Assembly (NCBI RefSeq): GCF_910579365.1
Contig: NZ_CAJTUX010000087.1
Span: forward strand, 1-8,574
From: an uncultured Oscillibacter sp.
GTDB lineage: Bacteria > Bacillota > Clostridia > Oscillospirales > Oscillospiraceae
Direction of reading: 5' to 3'
Length of the DNA: 8,574 nucleotides
Below the pieces are notes generated by a model, which saw only the letters and a list, made by a program, of their open reading frames with translations, searched no databases and was not told the origin of the DNA. Of this stretch, positions 6,179 to 8,574 are shown piece by piece; position 1 is the first letter of the stretch; every line of letters starts with the position of its first letter. A program made the translations under genes and the position numbers.

Positions 6179-6420
6179 TCATACTGGCTTCCCCGGCCTC
6201 GGTTCCGCCGTTTGGATCTGCCGCCAGCTCCCCGGAGCAGAACGCCCGCGCCGGCACCAGGGAAGAGGCGGCGTAGGAGACCGGGGCGGCGGACGCTCCG
6301 GCAGGACCTCTATAACCACGGGGCCGGGGTCGCCGGTGCCATCATCCACCAGCCGGACATAGATAGTCGTGCCGGGGATAATCGTACCGCCGTTGGGCAG
6401 GTTACCGGTCAGGGTGTGGT
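6179..6420 (-). pseudogene. Frameshifted continuation of a beta-rich domain
   Basis: Just past the stop at 6409-6411, the neighbouring (-1) frame resumes a sensible protein: HHTLTGNLPNGGTIIPG, then TTIYVRLVDDGTGDPGP and VVIEVLPE, before degrading into Pro/Arg-rich noise and a stop at 6179-6181. It appears to continue the TVTYTGALQRY...ALTYAGADG segment of the preceding frame, so a one- or two-base indel near 6415 has split one domain. The alternating hydrophobic pattern suggests an Ig-like or fibre-type beta domain of a surface or phage-structural protein. That assignment is inference. Confidence 0.45.
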
Positions 6421-6963
6421 GCTTTCCACGCCGTCTGCGCCGGCGTAGGTCAGTGCAACGGAAGCGATGCCCTCCATGCCGTCCGCTCCGTGGTAACGCT
6501 GGAGAGCGCCGGTATAGGTGACGGTTTCATCCTCCAGCACGGGGCGGATAGTACCAGCCTCGCCGGAGGCTTGGGTGATGTGCAGCGCAGGGGCGGGGAA
6601 CGGAGACAGGATGAAATTCTTGACGTAAATACGGGTAGGCCGTCCCTGCCCCTGCTTGACACGCTCGATCAGGCCGGTGCTGTCCAGCTCCGTGAACAGC
6701 CTGACCGCCTTGTTGTGGCCGCAGTCCATCATATACATGACATTTTCCAGCGTGAAGTAGATGCAGATGCGCTTTTTAATGTTCATCCAGTTATTCTTGC
6801 CCAACAGGCTCATGCGGTCCAGCAGAAGGCCGTAGAGGACCTTGGCCTCGATGGAAACGCTCCTATAGCGAGGGTCCGTGAGCAGGGTTTTGGGGATACG
6901 GTAAAAGCTGTACTGGTCCGCTTCGGTACCGTAGTAATAGTCCAGATTCAGATTTGACGGCAT
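6409..6963 (-). pseudogene. RepA_N replication initiator N-terminal domain, truncated and fused to foreign sequence
   Basis: The first about 118 residues are a clear RepA_N domain (replication initiator protein A of Firmicute plasmids and conjugative elements): YYYGTEADQYSFYRIPKTLL, SIEAKVLYGLLLDRMSL, then YFTLENVMYMM, NKAVRLFTELDSTGLIERVKQG and RIYVKNFI. This domain normally binds the element's replication origin. The usual C-terminal part is missing. After KNFILS the frame runs into an unrelated beta-rich sequence (from PFPAPALHITQ) and stops at 6409-6411, making 184 codons. Start ATG at 6961-6963 has AAAGGAGG 8 nt upstream, so the 5' end is intact. Two strong terminators sit just upstream on the same strand. 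I treat it as a fossil of an integrated element; a small chimeric product could still be made. Confidence 0.75.
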
Positions 6964-6997
6964 GGTGATTGCCTCCTTTTGAAATGTGCGGAAACAC

Positions 6998-7036
6998 AAA
7001 AAAGCGGCCCGGAAACTGTGTCAGTCACCGGGCCGC
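6998..7036 (-). terminator. Intrinsic terminator immediately upstream of repA
   Basis: On the minus strand a 9-bp perfect stem GCGGCCCGG/CCGGGCCGC (7004-7012 with 7028-7036) is followed by TTTTTT (6998-7003). The 15-nt loop can itself form a small ACTG/CAGT stem. It sits only 35 nt before the repA ATG and in the same orientation, so it either ends an upstream transcript or attenuates repA. Confidence 0.8.
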
Positions 7037-7073
7037 TCCTGTTCTGTCCGCTTGTTGATTTGTCCGCAAACGC

Positions 7074-7118
7074 AAAAAACCGCCCCCGCAACTGATGATT
7101 CGTCAGTTGCAGGGGAGG
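7074..7118 (-). terminator. Second intrinsic terminator in tandem upstream of repA
   Basis: Minus-strand stem built from GCAACTGA/TCAGTTGC (7088-7095 with 7103-7110), CCCC/GGGG and an outer CC/GG, with two mismatches, directly abutting TTTTTT at 7074-7079. Its flank (CCGCAAACGCAAAAAACCG) resembles the flank of the first terminator (GCGGAAACACAAAAAAGCGG), suggesting the two modules are related. Confidence 0.75.
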
Positions 7119-7151
7119 TTGTGATGCGCTATGCTATATATGTTCTTTTAA

Positions 7152-7436
7152 GGCTTGCTGAACGGACTGGATATGCACCCGCGCACAGGCGACTTTTACA
7201 CCGCAGGCGAGATTTTGGGGCATACCCTCAAAGGTATTGGTATGTCGCTGAGTATCTCCGCCAACCTTGAAGCGGTGGCGGCGCAGTACGTTGACGTGCG
7301 GTTGGAACGGAAAAAGGCTGTGCTGGAAACCGATCACAAAACCCTGCGCCCGCAAAACGCCACACCTGAAATGGACGCAGCCAGCAAGGACACCCCCAAG
7401 AAAACAGAAAAGCGAAGCAGCGGAATGGAGCTGTGA
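7152..7436 (+). pseudogene. C-terminal fragment of a probable tyrosine recombinase (integrase)
   Basis: An open frame of about 93 codons, closed upstream by TAA at 7149-7151 and with only a TTG (7155) near its beginning, so it lacks a normal start. The sequence fits the C-terminal end of a tyrosine recombinase: AGEILGHTLKGIG carries the LGH box, and AAQYVDVRLERKKAVLE would carry the catalytic tyrosine (about residue 45), followed by a charged tail. The H-to-Y distance (22 residues) is longer than in XerC/D, so this is a likely rather than certain call. The rest of the catalytic domain (R...K...HxxR) is missing. It points toward the tRNA-Ser gene 120 bp away, the position expected for an integrase beside its attachment site. 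Its 3' end is embedded in a terminator. Confidence 0.5.
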
Positions 7437-7475
7437 GGGACGTATCTCTTTACAGCTCCGCGCTGCTTTTTATAT
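7416..7475 (+). terminator. Intrinsic terminator of the integrase relic
   Basis: Long two-part stem: AGCAGCG (7416-7422) with CGCTGCT (7461-7467), and GGAGCTGT (7427-7434) with ACAGCTCC (7452-7459), followed by TTTTTATATGTTTTT. The left arm lies inside the last codons of the integrase fragment, so gene and terminator were inherited together. Confidence 0.8.
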
Positions 7476-7517
7476 GTTTTTAGGGAATCCGGGCGCCATT
7501 AGGGCGCCACAGGAAGA

Positions 7518-7556
7518 AAGGGAAAAGCCCTGAAAACATAGTGTTTTCAAGGCTTT
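7518..7556 (-). terminator. Terminator of tRNA-Ser
   Basis: On the minus strand a 14-bp stem with one G-U pair (7524-7537 with 7543-7556), loop ACTAT, starts 2 nt after the encoded CCA of the tRNA. It is followed by TTCCC, so the U-tract is short but extended by the A/U-rich base of the stem. Confidence 0.7.
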
Positions 7557-7557
7557 G

Positions 7558-7646
7558 TGGCGGAGACGGTGGGATTCGAACCCACGAGCCCTTGCGGACT
7601 ACCTGATTTCGAGTCAGGCTCGTTATGACCACTTCGATACGTCTCC
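7558..7646 (-). tRNA. tRNA-Ser (anticodon CGA)
   Basis: A complete class II tRNA with encoded CCA. Acceptor GGAGACG/CGTCTCC, D stem TCG/CGA with GTGG in the loop, anticodon stem CCTGA/TCAGG around loop CTCGAAA (anticodon CGA, reads UCG), long variable arm AGTCC-GCAA-GGGCT characteristic of serine tRNAs, and T arm GTGGG-TTCGAAT-CCCAC. Discriminator is G. All stems pair fully, so it should be functional. It lies between the integrase relic and a region with degenerate tRNA-like echoes, and probably served as an integration target. Confidence 0.97.
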
Positions 7647-7678
7647 ATAGTATACTTATTCAGTTTTCGGCACAGGTA

Positions 7679-7715
7679 ACATGATTTCGAGTGCGGACCC
7701 TTCAACCACATCGTT
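7679..7715 (-). repeat. Degenerate tRNA-Ser fragment / attachment-site-like repeat
   Basis: The plus-strand 14-mer at 7679-7692 matches 13 of 14 bases with the anticodon arm of the intact tRNA-Ser at 7601-7614 (core TGATTTCGAGT identical). Beyond it the similarity continues loosely through a D-arm-like stretch (minus strand GTGGTTGAAGGG, typical of serine tRNAs). The anticodon stem no longer pairs, and acceptor and T arm are absent, so this is not a working tRNA. Confidence 0.55.
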
Positions 7716-7837
7716 TCTTTTTTAAAAAACCATTCGCAAACGGCCTGCGTCCTGGGAGGCCTCCCGACGGCGAAAACCGGAAACCCCTGACGCCATACGG
7801 CTGTGCAGCCCTCAGCCGCCGCTTCACCGTATCCGGA
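7716..7837. other. Gene-free stretch with short palindromes
   Basis: No ORF or recognised RNA. It contains a T6A6 run (near 7730), a 12-bp perfect palindrome GGGAGGCCTCCC (7754-7765), a small GGCTG/CAGCC hairpin and flanking ATACGG/CCGTAT arms (about 7795-7832) that could fold into a larger structure. Confidence 0.4.
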
Positions 7838-7885
7838 TGAGAGCCGGGCCCGTTATGACCGCCGTACTGCCTTCCCTATTATGCC
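7838..7885 (-). repeat. Second degenerate echo of the tRNA-Ser 5' half
   Basis: The decamer CGTTATGACC at 7851-7860 is identical to 7621-7630 in the D arm of the intact tRNA-Ser, and the flanks remain alignable on both sides (minus strand GGAAGGCAGTACGGC..GGTCATAACG against GGAGACG-TATCGAAGTGGTCATAACG). No matching 3' half is found, so this is a remnant or a chance similarity. Confidence 0.4.
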
Positions 7886-7908
7886 ACACTTTCCCTCCCG
7901 TTGCAAGG

Positions 7909-7936
7909 GGGGCGGGAAAATTCCCGCCCCTTTTTT
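7909..7936 (+). terminator. Perfect GC-rich hairpin with plus-strand U-tract
   Basis: Stem GGGGCGGGAA/TTCCCGCCCC (10 bp, loop AA), followed by T6 at 7931-7936 on the plus strand. It directly follows the stop codon of the minus-strand methyltransferase gene, for which the U-tract is on the wrong side. It may still act as a U-tract-poor stop for that gene, or end leftward-origin transcripts on the plus strand. Confidence 0.65.
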
Positions 7937-8574
7937 CATCTCCCGTACACAAACGCGTCGCACTTCAGCATCCCATTGTACAGCTTCCGCTTCCGGTCCG
8001 CCGGACGGCCGAAGCAGCGCTCAAACTCCGTGTGGGAGCTCAGTACAATCACCCGCCACTTGGGGGGCAGGTCCTCCAGCGCCTTCCCAAACGCCCGGTA
8101 CAGCGCCTCCGCCTCCCGCTTTTCCAAAAGCCGCTCGCCATAGGGCGGATTCGTCACCAGCTGTCCATACTCGCTCTCCCGGCGGAAGGCCCCCGCGTCC
8201 GCCTCCTCGAAGCGCACGCAGTCCTCCACCCCGGCCAGGGCCGCGTTGTGCCGGGCCAGCTCCACTGCCGCCGGGTCGATGTCCCCGCCCCAGATGTCGT
8301 ACTTTCCGTGAAACTCCTTGTCCTGGGCCTCCTCGGCGGCGTCCATCCAGAGCTTGGGGTCCATGGACTTCCACCTCTGGGCGGCAAAGCGCCGGTCCAG
8401 GCCCGGGGCCCGGTTTTTGGCGATCAGCGCCGCCTCGATGGGGATGGTGCCGCTGCCGCAGAAGGGGTCGCAGAAGGGGTCCTTCCCCCGGTAGCGGGAG
8501 AGAAGCACCAGCGCCGCCGCCAGCGTCTCCCGCAGGGGCGCGCCCATGTTCCGGGCCCGGTAGCCCCGCTTGTA
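7936..8574 (-). CDS. Class I SAM-dependent rRNA methyltransferase, RlmL/YpsC-like (5' part beyond edge)
   Basis: The last 212 codons of a gene that continues past the right edge; the frame is open to the last base, so the ATG at 8545-8547 is internal. The visible part is the catalytic domain: APLRETLAAALV, SAM-binding motif I DPFCGSGTIPIEAAL (around 8430-8469), the acidic GGDIDPAAVELARHNA segment, and NPPYGERL (around 8128-8151), the N-P-P-Y motif of enzymes methylating exocyclic amines of bases. This is the signature of the THUMP-containing RlmL/YpsC family that makes m2G in 23S rRNA; the N-terminal THUMP domain should lie beyond the window. The exact target base is not certain. A hairpin (7909-7930) follows the stop. 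Confidence 0.9.
   Translation of the reverse strand, partial: YKRGYRARNMGAPLRETLAAALVLLSRYRGKDPFCDPFCGSGTIPIEAALIAKNRAPGLDRRFAAQRWKSMDPKLWMDAAEEAQDKEFHGKYDIWGGDIDPAAVELARHNAALAGVEDCVRFEEADAGAFRRESEYGQLVTNPPYGERLLEKREAEALYRAFGKALEDLPPKWRVIVLSSHTEFERCFGRPADRKRKLYNGMLKCDAFVYGR

Noticed and set aside
7649..7654. TATACT hexamer (minus strand) just upstream of tRNA-Ser as its -10 box
   Set aside because: Only 2 nt separate it from the tRNA 5' end, so transcription would start inside the gene; no matching -35 at proper distance. The true promoter is probably further right.
7716..7900. A second complete tRNA or SRP RNA to the right of tRNA-Ser
   Set aside because: No pairing acceptor or T arm and no SRP domain IV motif could be found; only 5'-half-like fragments are visible.
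1..8574. CRISPR array or intact insertion sequence
   Set aside because: No regularly spaced repeats and no transposase with terminal inverted repeats were found anywhere in the window.

Overview
The window looks like chromosomal DNA from a high-GC anaerobic Firmicute, most likely Clostridia of the Oscillospiraceae/Flavonifractor type. Evidence is the rpmH-rnpA-yidD cluster, strong GGAGG ribosome binding sites, consensus sigma-A promoters, a PcrA-type helicase, and a RepA_N replication-protein relic of the kind carried by Firmicute plasmids and conjugative elements. The assignment is inference from gene content and composition.

Layout. Positions 87-883 (minus strand) hold rpmH, rnpA and yidD in the classic origin-proximal order, driven by a near-perfect promoter at 1018-1047. 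The usual divergent neighbour dnaA is absent. Its place is taken by a plus-strand pcrA/uvrD helicase gene (1321-3783) with its own TTGACC-17-TAAAAT promoter. Next comes a 273-bp gene-free stretch (3784-4056) packed with six separate strong hairpins. A minus-strand group follows: a putative lipoprotein (to 4722), an overlapping single-domain ModE/LysR-type winged-helix regulator (4382-4741) and a separate 90-residue protein with 17 cysteines (4057-4329).

From about 5700 to 7440 the DNA looks like the scar of a decayed mobile element. It holds an unrecognised small ORF, a frameshifted beta-rich reading frame fused in frame to the N-terminal domain of a RepA_N replication initiator, two tandem terminators just ahead of that repA start, and the C-terminal end of what is probably a tyrosine recombinase, pointing at a tRNA gene. 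The scar abuts an intact tRNA-Ser(CGA) at 7558-7646. Beyond it are two degenerate echoes of tRNA-Ser sequence (around 7679-7715 and 7838-7885). The window ends inside a THUMP/RlmL-like RNA methyltransferase gene on the minus strand.

How it works together: the left half is core information processing (ribosomal protein L34, the RNase P protein, a membrane-insertion helper, a DNA repair helicase). The right half is an accessory hot spot where a tRNA gene seems to have served as an integration target, leaving broken genes. I see no intact new multi-gene system. The observations most worth checking are the integration scar with its tRNA echoes, the six-hairpin cluster and the extremely cysteine-rich small protein.
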